Positions 31,532 through 42,135 are shown, numbered from the stretch's first letter. The stretch is DNA of 64,000 bases from an uncultured Hyphomicrobiales bacterium (GCA_903828145.1 CAIKKY010000028.1:83037-147036); one strand, 5' to 3'. Notes: generated by a model not told the origin, from the letters alone. Numbers and translations are program-made.

Positions 31532-32193
31532 GAGCGGAAAATCCTTGGCTCGAGTGTTTCATGACGCATTTGCGCGAGATCGGCGGCATAGGCAAGCCCG
31601 CCAAGATCATCGAGGCTCGCCGATTGCGCCCAGTCGGCGCGGGCCGCAATGAGGGGTTCGAGCGCGGCCAGGGTTTTGAGGCCATCGGTTTGGCCCAAAG
31701 GCACGAGGCGCACGGCGACCGAGATCTGGCCGTGCACCTGCGCGGTCAGAAACGCAAGGAGCGTGTCGCCAAGTCCGATGTCATGGCCGCGCGCCGCCCA
31801 GCCGATCACCACAGGGTAGGGCGCGGGGACGGGCAGGGGGGCGAGGGGCTGGCCCATAGGCCAGGCGAGAAGCGCCTGCCGGAAGGCTTCGCCGGTCAGG
31901 GTCTGTTCTTTCAGCCGTTCCGCGCTGGGCATCAGCGCCAGCGCGAGATCGGCGAGATGGTGCAGGGCTTCGGCATTCCGGGCGACGCGCCACGCTTCAG
32001 CGAGAATGAGCGCATCCGCTTTCATTGCGCCATGGCCGAGCGAGCCGGTAATCCAGTTTTCCAGCGCCGGGCGCGTGGTGACGGTGCCGTCCATAATAGC
32101 GGTTTCGAGCCCGGCCGACCAGGCGAAGGCCCCCACGGGAAAAGCCGGGGACAGCCAGGTCAGAAGCTTCTGGAGCGCGGCGCTGTCGCTCAT
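31528..32193 (-). CDS. ureF: Urease accessory protein UreF
   Basis: 221 residues, all-helical family. It works with UreD and UreG to open apo-urease for nickel and CO2 loading. The N terminus LLTWLSPAFPVGAFAWSAGLE is diagnostic (SPAFPVGAFAWSAGLE), followed by ADALILAEAWR and the C-terminal ALEPLIAARADWA segment. It overlaps ureE and the DUF3995-like gene by 4 bp each. Confidence 0.93.
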   Translation of the reverse strand: MSDSAALQKLLTWLSPAFPVGAFAWSAGLETAIMDGTVTTRPALENWITGSLGHGAMKADALILAEAWRVARNAEALHHLADLALALMPSAERLKEQTLTGEAFRQALLAWPMGQPLAPLPVPAPYPVVIGWAARGHDIGLGDTLLAFLTAQVHGQISVAVRLVPLGQTDGLKTLAALEPLIAARADWAQSASLDDLGGLAYAADLAQMRHETLEPRIFRS

Positions 32194-32681
32194 CGGTTCA
32201 GGAGCGCGTGCGGCGCCTCGGCATGGCCATGCGCATAGGCACCCTCTTCGGGCGAGAACGGTTCGGTGACCTCGGCGACCGTGGCGCCGAGCCCCAGGAG
32301 CATGTCGCGGATCACGTGATCGCGCAGGATTTTGAGGCGCGTGGGCAAGCCGTCGCGGCTCTCGATTTCGGTCTTGAGGTGACGATTGCCGAGGTGCCAG
32401 CTCAATTGCATCAGATGGCGCAGGTCGCGGCCGGTGACGGCGTAAAGGGCCTCGGGGCGGGCGTCGATGCCGAGCGTGCGCCCATCATCGAGCGGCAAAG
32501 CGCTGCCGTGCTCGAGGGTGATCGGGGTGGGGAAATCGATAAGAACGCCAGTGCCGTCAGACAGGGTCAGGAGGCGGCGGCGTACCCGGCGTTCGTCATG
32601 GGCGAGGGCGAGACGCGGCTCGTCCCCCGAGCGCGTTACCCCCGGGGGCAGATAGGACAAGGCGCGGACAGTCTGCGGCAT
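32190..32681 (-). CDS. ureE: Urease accessory nickel chaperone UreE
   Basis: 163 residues from the ATG at 32681; the frame is open farther upstream, but that part overlaps the SDR gene region and does not look like UreE. Features are TLSDGTGVLIDFP in the N-terminal domain and LSWHLGNRHLKTEIE, where WHLGNRH holds the dimer-interface metal His. The C terminus has scattered His (AHGHAEAPHA) but no long His-rich tail, so nickel storage is likely modest. It delivers Ni to UreG. First gene of a four-gene block with 4-bp overlaps. Confidence 0.92.
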   Translation of the reverse strand: MPQTVRALSYLPPGVTRSGDEPRLALAHDERRVRRRLLTLSDGTGVLIDFPTPITLEHGSALPLDDGRTLGIDARPEALYAVTGRDLRHLMQLSWHLGNRHLKTEIESRDGLPTRLKILRDHVIRDMLLGLGATVAEVTEPFSPEEGAYAHGHAEAPHALLNR

Positions 32682-32733
32682 TGCACTCTCATTGTGCGAG
32701 GCTTCCCGGCCCGCCCCCTTTGTTAGCGTGCCC

Positions 32734-33489
32734 TTATGCAGCGGTCCAGCCGCGATCGACGGGGAGGATGACGCCATTGATGAAACGGGCGGCGTCAGAC
32801 GCCAGGAACAGGGCCGCCTCGGCAAGATCGATGGGCTCGAGCATGCCCGGGTTGGCGGCGTGCCACGCCCCGATGCGGCCGAGCGCTGATTGGTCGATCT
32901 GCGTCTGGTCGATGGACTGCATGATGTTGGTGTTGACCCCGCCCGCCGCAATGGCGTTACAGCGCAGACCAGTCTTCGCATATTGATAGGCCGTGGACTG
33001 GGTGAGCCCGACAAGCGCGTGTTTCGACGCCGTATAGGCGGCCCCCGCTGAGCCCCCGCCAAGGGCCGCGACCGAGGCGATATTGACGATGGCGCCCGAG
33101 CCCTGTTTCAGCATTTCGGGCACGGCCCGCCGCATGGCGTACAGCGGACCATCGACATTGACGGCCATGCAGCGGCGCCACATCTCGTTGGTGACATCGG
33201 CCACCGAGGAAAACAGATCCATCACACCGGCATTGTTGACGAGAATGTCGATCCGGCCCCATTCGCCGAGTGCGCGTTCGATCATGGCGACGGCCTCGGC
33301 CTCTTCGGCCACATTGGCGGTATGGGCGATGATCGAGCCGCCAATCTCATGCACGGCGGTTTCGATCTTGTCCTTGTGCCAATCGGCAGCGACGACCTTC
33401 GCGCCTTCTTGTACAAAGAGTTCGGCCATGGCGCGCCCCATGCCGGAACCGGCCCCGGTGATGACGGCGATCTTGTCTTTCAAGCGCAT
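32734..33489 (-). CDS. Short-chain dehydrogenase/reductase (SDR)
   Basis: 251 residues, classical SDR. The cofactor loop is TGAGSGMG near residue 11, then NNAGV, the catalytic Ser in NIASVAA and YTASK with Tyr and Lys, and a C-terminal GVILPVDRGWTAA. An acidic residue does not directly follow the second strand (VVAADWHKDK), though Asp-Trp there could favour NAD. The substrate is unknown. It sits between ureE and the AMP-ligase gene and has no obvious link to urease; it is 52 bp upstream of ureE on the same strand, so it may share its transcript. Confidence 0.88.
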   Translation of the reverse strand: MRLKDKIAVITGAGSGMGRAMAELFVQEGAKVVAADWHKDKIETAVHEIGGSIIAHTANVAEEAEAVAMIERALGEWGRIDILVNNAGVMDLFSSVADVTNEMWRRCMAVNVDGPLYAMRRAVPEMLKQGSGAIVNIASVAALGGGSAGAAYTASKHALVGLTQSTAYQYAKTGLRCNAIAAGGVNTNIMQSIDQTQIDQSALGRIGAWHAANPGMLEPIDLAEAALFLASDAARFINGVILPVDRGWTAA

Positions 33490-33696
33490 GGCTTGGTCCT
33501 TCTCTTGCTCTGGTTCATCCAGTCTAGCGGCCGATCAGGGCTGCGTCTTGACCTAGATCGTCCGGTTGCGCAGTCGGCCAATTCGGCTCTCTGATTGCGA
33601 CCAGAATGGTTTTGAATTCCGGCCATTTCCGTCCCGGTGCGAATGCCGCGCGCGAAGATGCGTTAAGATGCGGGCATCAAAAGGAATCTCCGATCC

Positions 33697-35172
33697 GTGT
33701 CCGCGAATTTCCCCGTTCAGATTCTTGAGCGCCTGAGCCAGGGCGGCGCGACGGTGGCTTTCGTCGTGGGCGAAGAGCAGTTGTCGGCCGCAACGGTGCA
33801 CCAACTCGTGGTGCGCTATAGCGCGCGCATGGCTGCCGCTGGCGTTGGACCCGGGTCGCGGGTGGTCATCGCCTCGCGCAACGGGCCTGTAGCATACTTG
33901 CTTGGCCTCGCGGTGACAACGCTCGGCGGTGCCTTTATCGACTGGCACCCGCTGCTGCCCGCCACGGCGATTGGCGTGACGCATTTCTTCCATTTTGGTG
34001 CTTTGCCCGCGGGGCTGAGTGTTGCCCAGGCCGTGGCCGTGGACGCCAGTTGGGCTGCCCCGAGCGATTTGCCGGTGCCGCCCCTTCGCGGCTATCGCGA
34101 TGAAACCGAGATCGCCATGGTCGCCGTGTCTTCGGGCAGCACGGGACGCCCCAAGTTCATTGCACGACCGGCCAGTTGGACGGCACGCGTTTTGGCCGTA
34201 CCGCGGGCGGCCTATGACGGCGGGGTCGCCATTCTGTTTCCGCCCCTCAGCCTGCCGGCCTTCACCATTGCTGGATGGGCGCTGTTTAATGGGCTTGCGG
34301 TGCATTTCCCCGACCTGTCGGCGGCGCTCGCCGGCCAGATGATTGCGTCGCAGCGCCGGGGGGCGAGCGTGGTCATTGGCTCGCCGGCCCAGCTCGATGA
34401 ATTCGTGGGACGCGACACTTATGCGCCGAAATTTCAGGCGCTGATTGCGGGCGGGGCACCGGTATCGCGGGCCCAGGTGCTGCGCTGGCTGACGCAGGCG
34501 ACGCATCTGACGATCGGCTATGGCAATGCCGAGGGGGCGATTTCGGCCTCGGCCCGCATCGGCCCGGGCTGGAGTCAGGACGAGGTCGGCTACGGTGTGC
34601 TGCCGAGCGAATCCGTGGAAATTGTTGACGAGTTGGGCACTGTCGTGCCCGTCGGTGAGCCCGGCGAGCTGCGCTGCCGCAGCCCGGCCATGGCGGCGGG
34701 CTATGAGGGTGATGTGGCCGCGACCCGCGCCGTATTCCGGGACGGCTGGTTCTATCCGGGCGATCTTGCGCGGATGCGGCCTGATGGACGGTTCGTGATC
34801 CTCGGTCGGACGCGCGACACGATCAATCTCGGCGGGGTCAAGCTCAACGCGCTTGATCTCGATCTTGCTGCCGCCAGTGTCGCGGACGTGGTGAGCGCGC
34901 TCAGCTTTCCGCTTGATCGCGAAGACGGCGCGTCGGGTCGCCTCGCCCGGCTCGGGCTCGTGCTGGTGAAAGCGCCCGGGGCCTCGGCCAGCACGGTGGC
35001 GGCAGCGGTTCGCGCCGCCTGCCTGCCGCTGGTGGGCGCCGAAGCGGCCCTGCCGGAGATCCGGTTTATTGACAGCCTGCCGCTTGGACCGACGGGCAAG
35101 CCCCGCCGTCAGGACGGTCCCCAACTCTTTAGTGCAGGATCTGCTGCACCCGGTGAGGTTATTTCCCCATGA
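33697..35172 (+). CDS. AMP-forming acyl/aryl-CoA ligase-like enzyme
   Basis: 491 residues of the adenylate-forming superfamily, a little shorter than typical CoA ligases (~510-550). The phosphate loop is SSGSTGRPK, then GYGNAEGAIS at the adenine site, the YPGDLARM aspartate, the hinge GRTRDTINLGGVKLN, and PTGKPRR with the catalytic Lys near the end. It should activate a carboxylate as acyl-AMP; CoA transfer is inferred. The N-terminal 100 residues are less conserved. GTG start with AAAAGGA upstream. The stop overlaps the start of the following barrel gene by 4 bp. Confidence 0.75.
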   Translation: MSANFPVQILERLSQGGATVAFVVGEEQLSAATVHQLVVRYSARMAAAGVGPGSRVVIASRNGPVAYLLGLAVTTLGGAFIDWHPLLPATAIGVTHFFHFGALPAGLSVAQAVAVDASWAAPSDLPVPPLRGYRDETEIAMVAVSSGSTGRPKFIARPASWTARVLAVPRAAYDGGVAILFPPLSLPAFTIAGWALFNGLAVHFPDLSAALAGQMIASQRRGASVVIGSPAQLDEFVGRDTYAPKFQALIAGGAPVSRAQVLRWLTQATHLTIGYGNAEGAISASARIGPGWSQDEVGYGVLPSESVEIVDELGTVVPVGEPGELRCRSPAMAAGYEGDVAATRAVFRDGWFYPGDLARMRPDGRFVILGRTRDTINLGGVKLNALDLDLAAASVADVVSALSFPLDREDGASGRLARLGLVLVKAPGASASTVAAAVRAACLPLVGAEAALPEIRFIDSLPLGPTGKPRRQDGPQLFSAGSAAPGEVISP

Positions 35173-35984
35173 TGCGTTCCCTTGCTCAAACCGCGCTGGC
35201 AGGTGGTCTCGTTCTGGTTCCGGGCGCTCTTGCGACTCCGGTGCTGGCCGCCGAGACCACGCCGGCTGCAGACAGTGCCTTTTCCGGCCTCTACCTCGGG
35301 ACATTCGGCGCCTACCGGGCCGTCGCCAACACAGTGGATTATACCTATACCGGGGAGGCGACCTATACCAGCGGCTATAGTCCCGTTTCCGATACGCTGA
35401 GCGGCACCGGGCATGTTTCGAATGCACTGAGCGATATCGGGCTCGGGTTCGAACTGGGCCTCAATGCCGTCGGCGATACGGGTCTGTTTCTTGGCGCGGA
35501 CCTGCGCGCTGCGGTGAGCCCTATGGGCGGTGACACCGCGGCCGAAGGCATCACGGGCACGTTCAATTGCACCTCCTGTGCCTATACGAGCGTGACCAAC
35601 TGGACGGCAACCACGGCGCTGGCCGATGCGCGGGTGCGGTTCGGCGTGACGGCCGATGATTGGCTGATCTATGTGGCGGCTGGGCTTGGGCTCGCTGAAG
35701 TCCGCTCGGAGGATACGCTCAGGGCTACGCTTGAAGATGAAACGCCGGGCCTGACCATCATCGACCATTCGCTGCTGACCGGCTGGAGTGTCGGGGCAGG
35801 CTTCGAGCGCATGATTGATGACCATCTCGCGCTGACCTTTGGTTATCGCTACGCCGATTACGGCACGCTGGCGACGACCCCGGCGGTGGCGCTCATCGAC
35901 AGCATGCAAAGCGGGTCGGCCACGATGGAACGGCACCTTGTTGACCAGACCATCACCGTGGGGTGGGCGTACCACTTCCATTAA
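35169..35984 (+). CDS. Outer-membrane beta-barrel protein (porin-like, small)
   Basis: 271 residues. The signal peptide MMRSLAQTALAGGLVLVPGA ends near VLAAE. The mature protein starts with FSGLYLGTFGAYRA and shows alternating hydrophobic strands (IGLGFELGLNAVGD; LADARVRFGVTADDWLIYVAAGLGL; HLALTFGYRYADYGT), ending TITVGWAYHFH with a C-terminal aromatic-His, as in Omp25/Omp31-like barrels of Hyphomicrobiales. One Cys pair (NCTSC) lies in a probable loop. Translation is coupled to the upstream ligase gene, an unusual pairing. It may be a structural barrel rather than a specific pore. Confidence 0.85.
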   Translation: MMRSLAQTALAGGLVLVPGALATPVLAAETTPAADSAFSGLYLGTFGAYRAVANTVDYTYTGEATYTSGYSPVSDTLSGTGHVSNALSDIGLGFELGLNAVGDTGLFLGADLRAAVSPMGGDTAAEGITGTFNCTSCAYTSVTNWTATTALADARVRFGVTADDWLIYVAAGLGLAEVRSEDTLRATLEDETPGLTIIDHSLLTGWSVGAGFERMIDDHLALTFGYRYADYGTLATTPAVALIDSMQSGSATMERHLVDQTITVGWAYHFH

Positions 35985-36016
35985 AGGCACGCCGGGCGGG
36001 GAGGCACCCCGCCCGA

Positions 36017-36851
36017 TCAGGCGACCGCAGTCGCGGCGACCACGAGGCCGTGTTCGGTCAGGTCAATCACAGCCTCAAACCGGCGCGCCAGGTGCGGGTT
36101 GGCCGAGAGGAACCTTAAGAGGGCCTGGGCCGGAATGGCGATGACCGACACTTCGCTCAGAGCGCTCAGCGCCACAGGCGAGGGGCCGCTGGTCAGGAGG
36201 GCGCGGGCCAGGAACACCTCGCGCGGCTCAAGACGCTGCACGAGCTTGCTGTCGGCGCCATCGCCGGTGCTGACCCCGATTCCGCCCTTGATAACCAGAT
36301 AGAGCTGGTTGCGTGCTGCACGGGCTCGCTGCCGCGCCGGGCAATTGCGACACTTTCATCGCCCGATTTCAGCTGTTCAACACCGGCCTGTCGGCGGGCA
36401 ATCGGGTTGAGGAACACGCGTGCGGCAACGAGGGCAATCAGGGTGTGCACGACAGGCACGAGGCCGGTGGCGATGAGGATGGCGCTGCGCAGGGCAAAGA
36501 GCGGCGCCAGCGCCTCAGACGCATCTCTTTCTGCTAAAATCGCCCAGCGCAGGCTGGCCACATCATAAGGCCATAGGCCGACATAACATCGACGTGGCCG
36601 TAATCCTTCACGAATTTGGTGCCGCGTTCGCCTGACAGCGCGGCCGTGACCGCATCGGTATCGATCTTCTGGTTGAGGATCGCGTGGCCGGACGCGTCGA
36701 TGCGCGCGATTGTGGCAGGCTCCACGCCAAGATCTTTGAACGTGGCGAGGTAGCCCGGCTTATCTTCGCTAAGGAAACGGCTGTCGGTGCGCGCCGTCAT
36801 GTCGGCGCCCACGAGATAGACCTCGCCGGACGCGCCGAGCCCTTCTTCGGC
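36017..36851 (-). pseudogene. Decayed sensor gene: dCache-like domain plus a cyclic-nucleotide-binding domain
   Basis: Homology-like stretches appear in three frames of the minus strand. First GEVYLVGADMTARTDSRFL to VDVMSAYGL (36812 down to about 36560), a sensory domain like those of chemoreceptors and nucleotide cyclases. Next LRWAILAERDASEAL with a membrane helix (frame change near 36560). Last QLYLVIKGGIGVST to LRFLSANPHLARRFE (frame change near 36325, ending 36017), like a cyclic-nucleotide-binding fold. A TAA stops the first frame at 36854. No intact product is possible as read. It may be an old mosaic gene or one with several frameshifts. Confidence 0.7.
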
Positions 36852-37011
36852 TTAACGGCCATCGGCGGTCAGACCTGCACTGAGCGTGAAGGCTCCGTTT
36901 ACAGGGCAAGGGGCCCGATAGGCACCTGCCGTCCGATCCATATTGCCGTCGACAGCCCGTCATAAGGCAGCGGACTGATGCCGCTGCCCGCGCCCCGGTG
37001 CCGGTTTGCGC

Positions 37012-38718
<1,707 letters not shown>

Positions 38719-39153
38719 GACAATCCTTTCAGGCGGGCAGGGCCCATTTCAACCGCCTATTTCACAGGCTGTCCAGCGTCCGTGATGCAAAAATCAGCAC
38801 ACTCCCCATTTGACGGCAACCGCACGGGGATTGGCGGCGGGCGAGTGCCCGAGTCGCGGGGGCGGGGCGACGCTGGCAGCGCTCGGCCTCACGGGGTGCG
38901 GACGCACTCGCGCGCGCTGGTTTGCGTCGCCCTGATTCAGTCAACCGCGCGACTATCGATGCGCCTCGCCAATAAAACTCGTTGTCTGGAAAAAGGTTTT
39001 TACCTTTTTATAGGTGTTTATACTTTGATACTGATCTGCAACAGGACGAATACCAATTTCGCATAGTCTCAAATTTGAGCATAAACGGTTTGACTCCATT
39101 TTGGATGGGAATAGCCTCCAGAAACACACCAATTCTGCTGTGGGGGTTTGACC
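38719..39153. promoter_or_regulatory. 435-bp divergent intergenic region between ureC and a barrel gene
   Basis: No gene was found. The half near ureC is GC-rich. From about 38960 the base composition drops sharply in GC, unlike the rest of the window. Inside it a 20-bp palindrome (AAAAAGGT and ACCTTTTT arms, 38990-39009) and a 12-bp perfect palindrome CTCAAATTTGAG (39068-39079) lie 144 and 74 bp before the barrel start. They could be promoter or operator elements of either flanking gene. Confidence 0.55.
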
Positions 39154-40074
39154 ATGAAATATCTGCTTTCGACCGTGGCCGTGACGGCCGTACTGCTCTC
39201 TGGCACCGCGCTGGCCGCCGATCTGGCCATGATGGAACCCGCCGAAGAGGCCGGGACCTGGACCGGCCTTTATATCGGTGGTCATGCAGGTTGGGCGACG
39301 GGCTCAGCCGCAGACTCGCTGGAGTGCCCGGTTCTGGAGCAGTATTTCCAGCCCGGCCAGACATTCGGCTCGATCAATACGTTCACTGAGCCCTTCCCGC
39401 TGCCCATTCGGTCCCTCTGCGCCATGGACCCCATGGATGCCGAGATGTGGGTTGATGCCTTTGTCAGCGACGGCTGGGGTTTTGCCACCAGCCAGGCGGG
39501 CGATACCGAGGGGATGTTCAACTACGCGGAATCGCAGGACAAGCTCGATAGCATCGAAGGGTGGCTGGCGGGCGCCCAGATTGGCTATCTGTACCAGCTT
39601 GGTCAGGTCGTGTTCGGGGCTGAAGTCAATGCCTCGTTGTCGTCGCTTCAAGATGACGGTGAACAATACATCTCGTTGGATGGCCCAGACCTGCCGCTCA
39701 TTCAGACGGAAGCGCTGGATATCAACTGGACGGCCAATGCCGTCGGGCGGCTTGGCTTTGCCCTCGATAGCAACATCCTGCTCTCTGCCGATGCGGGCCT
39801 CGCGCTTGCCGGGGTGAGCTACTCCAGCATGAACCCGTTCACGGGCGAGTGGAAGGATGAAGCGGTGGTCGCCGGGTGGACGGCAGGTGTGCAGGGCGAT
39901 GTGAAGCTCACGGACACGCTGTCGCTGTTTGCCTCGTATAACTACAGCCAGTTCGATGATGTGGCCTTCGATAGTGCTGAAAGCAATTTCATGTTCTACG
40001 GCACGGCCGGCGCATCGGAGTATGATCTGACCGTCCAGACCATCAAGACCGGCTTCAACTACCACTTTAACTGA
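39154..40074 (+). CDS. Outer-membrane beta-barrel protein (porin-like, small)
   Basis: 306 residues from the ATG at 39154 (an in-frame TTG is two codons earlier). The signal peptide MKYLLSTVAVTAVLLSGTAL ends near ALAAD. The mature part begins with the WTGLYIGGHAGWATG motif of Omp25/Omp31-like barrels, continues through repeated strands (IGYLYQLGQVVFGAEVN; GRLGFALDSNILLSADAGLAL) and ends TIKTGFNYHFN. It has the same layout as the barrel encoded at 35169. It lies between ureC and ureB as the first gene of a block interrupting the urease genes, and has its own terminator. Confidence 0.86.
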   Translation: MKYLLSTVAVTAVLLSGTALAADLAMMEPAEEAGTWTGLYIGGHAGWATGSAADSLECPVLEQYFQPGQTFGSINTFTEPFPLPIRSLCAMDPMDAEMWVDAFVSDGWGFATSQAGDTEGMFNYAESQDKLDSIEGWLAGAQIGYLYQLGQVVFGAEVNASLSSLQDDGEQYISLDGPDLPLIQTEALDINWTANAVGRLGFALDSNILLSADAGLALAGVSYSSMNPFTGEWKDEAVVAGWTAGVQGDVKLTDTLSLFASYNYSQFDDVAFDSAESNFMFYGTAGASEYDLTVQTIKTGFNYHFN

Positions 40075-40432
40075 TCGTCCGATCAGAGGGATCGTGAAGC
40101 GCGCCCGGTCCGGGCGCGCTTCTGACTTTTGGACGGGTAGTCTGATTTCGCGCAAAGACCCCGTGTCAGGGCCCGGTGTCGCGCCGCTGTGCTTTGTTTA
40201 TGGGGCGACGCTGAAGCCCCCCATCGGCGAAGAAATACTGGCGTAGCGCAACGCGAGGCGTCGGGCGGGTTCCACCGCACAAGCGGTCCATCTTATATAA
40301 GCGATTACCTGTACTGGACTTGCCGCGGGAGAAGGTCGACCTTATGGTGTGATTTGCCTCCATTTTGACGGAGGTCTGGCTGGGCTGACCGACATATCGG
40401 GCTCGGGGCCGGTTTTTTTGTGGAGGATTTCC
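40075..40432. other. 358-bp intergenic region upstream of the diheme cytochrome
   Basis: It holds the terminator of the barrel gene at its left end, a small hairpin (ACCGC-ACAA-GCGGT, 40274-40287) and a 10-bp AT palindrome CTTATATAAG (40292-40301). No coding sequence was seen. The right end contains the cytochrome ribosome site GGAGG. A promoter for the cytochrome gene is likely here, but its boxes are not clear. Confidence 0.5.
40096..40122 (+). terminator. Rho-independent terminator after the barrel gene
   Basis: A 12-bp perfect stem (GAAGCGCGCCCG with CGGGCGCGCTTC) with a very short loop, 22 bp past the stop, followed by TGACTTTTGG. The T-run is short, so termination may be partial. Confidence 0.7.
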
Positions 40433-41272
40433 ATGCGCTTTTCACTGATGCTCGCGGCGGTTCTGACCGCGAGTGGTTTTCTGGTGTCGTCGGCCTTGGC
40501 CGATGCATCTGTCGAACGGGGCGATTACCTCGTGAACTCGATCATGGCCTGCGGCAACTGCCACACGCCGCAGGGGCCGAATGGCCCGGATGATACCAAG
40601 CTCTTCGGGGGCTCGGTGGTGGACGACAGCCCGCAGATGCATGCGGTTGCCAGCAATATCACCCCGGCAGGCCGGATCGCCGGGTGGACCGACGACGAGC
40701 TGGTGCGCGCCATTCGCGAGGGTATCCGCCCCGATGGCTCGCTGATCGGCCCGCCGATGCCGTTCGAAGTTTACAAGGGTCTGTCAGATACGGACGTGAA
40801 GTCGGTCGTTCTGTACCTGCGCACGCTGAAGCCCGTCGATAATGCTCCCGGGGAATCAAAGTACAATATCCCGCTGCCGCCGGCCTATGGCCCGCCGATC
40901 ACCAGCGTGGCCGATGTGCCTGCCGGTGTAACGGTTGAGTATGGTGCCTATCTCGCTGGCCCGCTCGGCCATTGTATCGTGTGCCACACCCCGTTTGACG
41001 AAAAGGGCATGGCCCAGTTCGAAACCAAGCTGGGCGCCGGTGGCAATCACTTCCCCGGTCCGTGGGGCGAGTCGATTTCGGCCAATATCACGCCGACCGG
41101 GTTGAAATCCTATTCGGATGATCAGATCAAGGCGATCCTCCGCACCGGTACCCGGCCGGATGGCAGTCACGTTCTGCCGCCCATGCCGTCGCCGTACTTC
41201 TACGCCAAGATCAGCGACGACGACGTATCGGCGATTGTCGCGTATCTGCGCGCTCTGCCGGCCAAGGACTAA
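40433..41272 (+). CDS. Secreted diheme cytochrome c
   Basis: 279 residues from the ATG at 40433, which has GGAGG about 8 bp upstream; the open frame before it has no family sequence. The signal peptide MRFSLMLAAVLTASGFLVSS ends near ALAD. Two haem-attachment motifs are present: CGNCH (near residue 39) and CIVCH (near residue 183), each in its own cytochrome c domain. Similar subunits accept electrons from periplasmic alcohol or aldehyde dehydrogenases, but no such enzyme is adjacent. Its stop overlaps the convergent hypothetical gene by 4 bp. The partner oxidase is unknown. Confidence 0.87.
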   Translation: MRFSLMLAAVLTASGFLVSSALADASVERGDYLVNSIMACGNCHTPQGPNGPDDTKLFGGSVVDDSPQMHAVASNITPAGRIAGWTDDELVRAIREGIRPDGSLIGPPMPFEVYKGLSDTDVKSVVLYLRTLKPVDNAPGESKYNIPLPPAYGPPITSVADVPAGVTVEYGAYLAGPLGHCIVCHTPFDEKGMAQFETKLGAGGNHFPGPWGESISANITPTGLKSYSDDQIKAILRTGTRPDGSHVLPPMPSPYFYAKISDDDVSAIVAYLRALPAKD

Positions 41273-41700
41273 TCGAGCACGGCACCGGGCGGAGAGTCCG
41301 TCTCCGCCCGGTCGTAGCGTGCGACCGCTGAGCGATAGGCCGCGGTGGCCAGTGCGATGATGGGGTCGAGCACATCTTCGCCTGCGGTGACCTGAAGATC
41401 ATTGATGGTGCGGGCGATGACCGAAATGGCGAGCACCTGAATGGCATAGGCTTCGGCAGCATGGCCGGCCGCCATCACGCGGTTGCCTTCAGACTGAAAC
41501 TCATTGAGCAGACCGGCGCGCTTGTCGGGCGTCAGGGTATTTTTCAGGTCGCGCCACGAGCGAACGCCCGCTATGGTAATGAGGTGCGAGGCCATCTGGC
41601 CCACCCGGAACAGCATTTCACTGTCGCGCCGATCTTCATCCTCGAGGTCCCTGAGGACGGCAGCAAGCCGCGACTTGAAGTCCTCGATCTGTGTGGTCAT
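41269..41700 (-). CDS. Hypothetical cytosolic helical protein
   Basis: 143 residues, not recognised. It starts MTTQIEDFKSRLAAVLRDLE and is mainly helical with charged ends; the middle (HAAEAYAIQVLAISVIARTI) is hydrophobic but contains polar residues, so it is probably a buried helix rather than a membrane segment. There is no Cys or signal peptide. It converges with the cytochrome gene and diverges from the next small secreted protein by 30 bp, so its start region is a shared promoter. The role is unknown. Confidence 0.62.
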   Translation of the reverse strand: MTTQIEDFKSRLAAVLRDLEDEDRRDSEMLFRVGQMASHLITIAGVRSWRDLKNTLTPDKRAGLLNEFQSEGNRVMAAGHAAEAYAIQVLAISVIARTINDLQVTAGEDVLDPIIALATAAYRSAVARYDRAETDSPPGAVLD

Positions 41701-41730
41701 CTGGGCCTACTCCGCTCAAAGAGGACTATC

Positions 41731-42135
41731 ATGACCGGGCAGACGGCAAAAATGCGGCCAGTATGGGCCCTGATGGCGCTTATCCTGACGCTCTTGCCCA
41801 GCCTCGCGCTGGCGCAGTACATGGACATGATGACGCTGGTCGGGGGGATCGCCAGCCGCGAATTCTATCGCGATGCTGACCGGGTCAGTTCGGTCAACGC
41901 GATCCGGGTCGAGCGGATCTCAAGCCTGCCCGGCGCGCAGTTCGGCCGCAGACGGCTCGACCGGATGCTCGATGCCTATCCGGAAGCGCAGCGCTATCTG
42001 CACGAGCAATTGCGCTTCAACCCCATTGCGGCCCGCGATATCCGCGCGCAGGGGTTTGAGATTGTCGACATCGTCTATCTCGTGGTCGCCGGCGATGGCG
42101 GCACGACCGTCTATGCCGACGACCTCGGCACCTAG
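41731..42135 (+). CDS. Small secreted hypothetical protein
   Basis: 134 residues. The signal peptide [20 protein letters not shown] ends near ALAQ, so the mature ~105 residues are likely periplasmic. They carry the charged segment [24 protein letters not shown] and a final beta-rich [20 protein letters not shown]. It has no Cys and no family I know. An AGAGGA ribosome site precedes the ATG. The 3' end overlaps ureB of the opposite strand by 4 bp. Confidence 0.62.
   Translation: MTGQTAKMRPVWALMALILTLLPSLALAQYMDMMTLVGGIASREFYRDADRVSSVNAIRVERISSLPGAQFGRRRLDRMLDAYPEAQRYLHEQLRFNPIAARDIRAQGFEIVDIVYLVVAGDGGTTVYADDLGT

Noticed and set aside
33553..35427. A 624-codon minus-strand frame opposite the AMP-ligase gene
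   Set aside because: Low-complexity, basic composition and no motif, against clear adenylation motifs on the plus strand.
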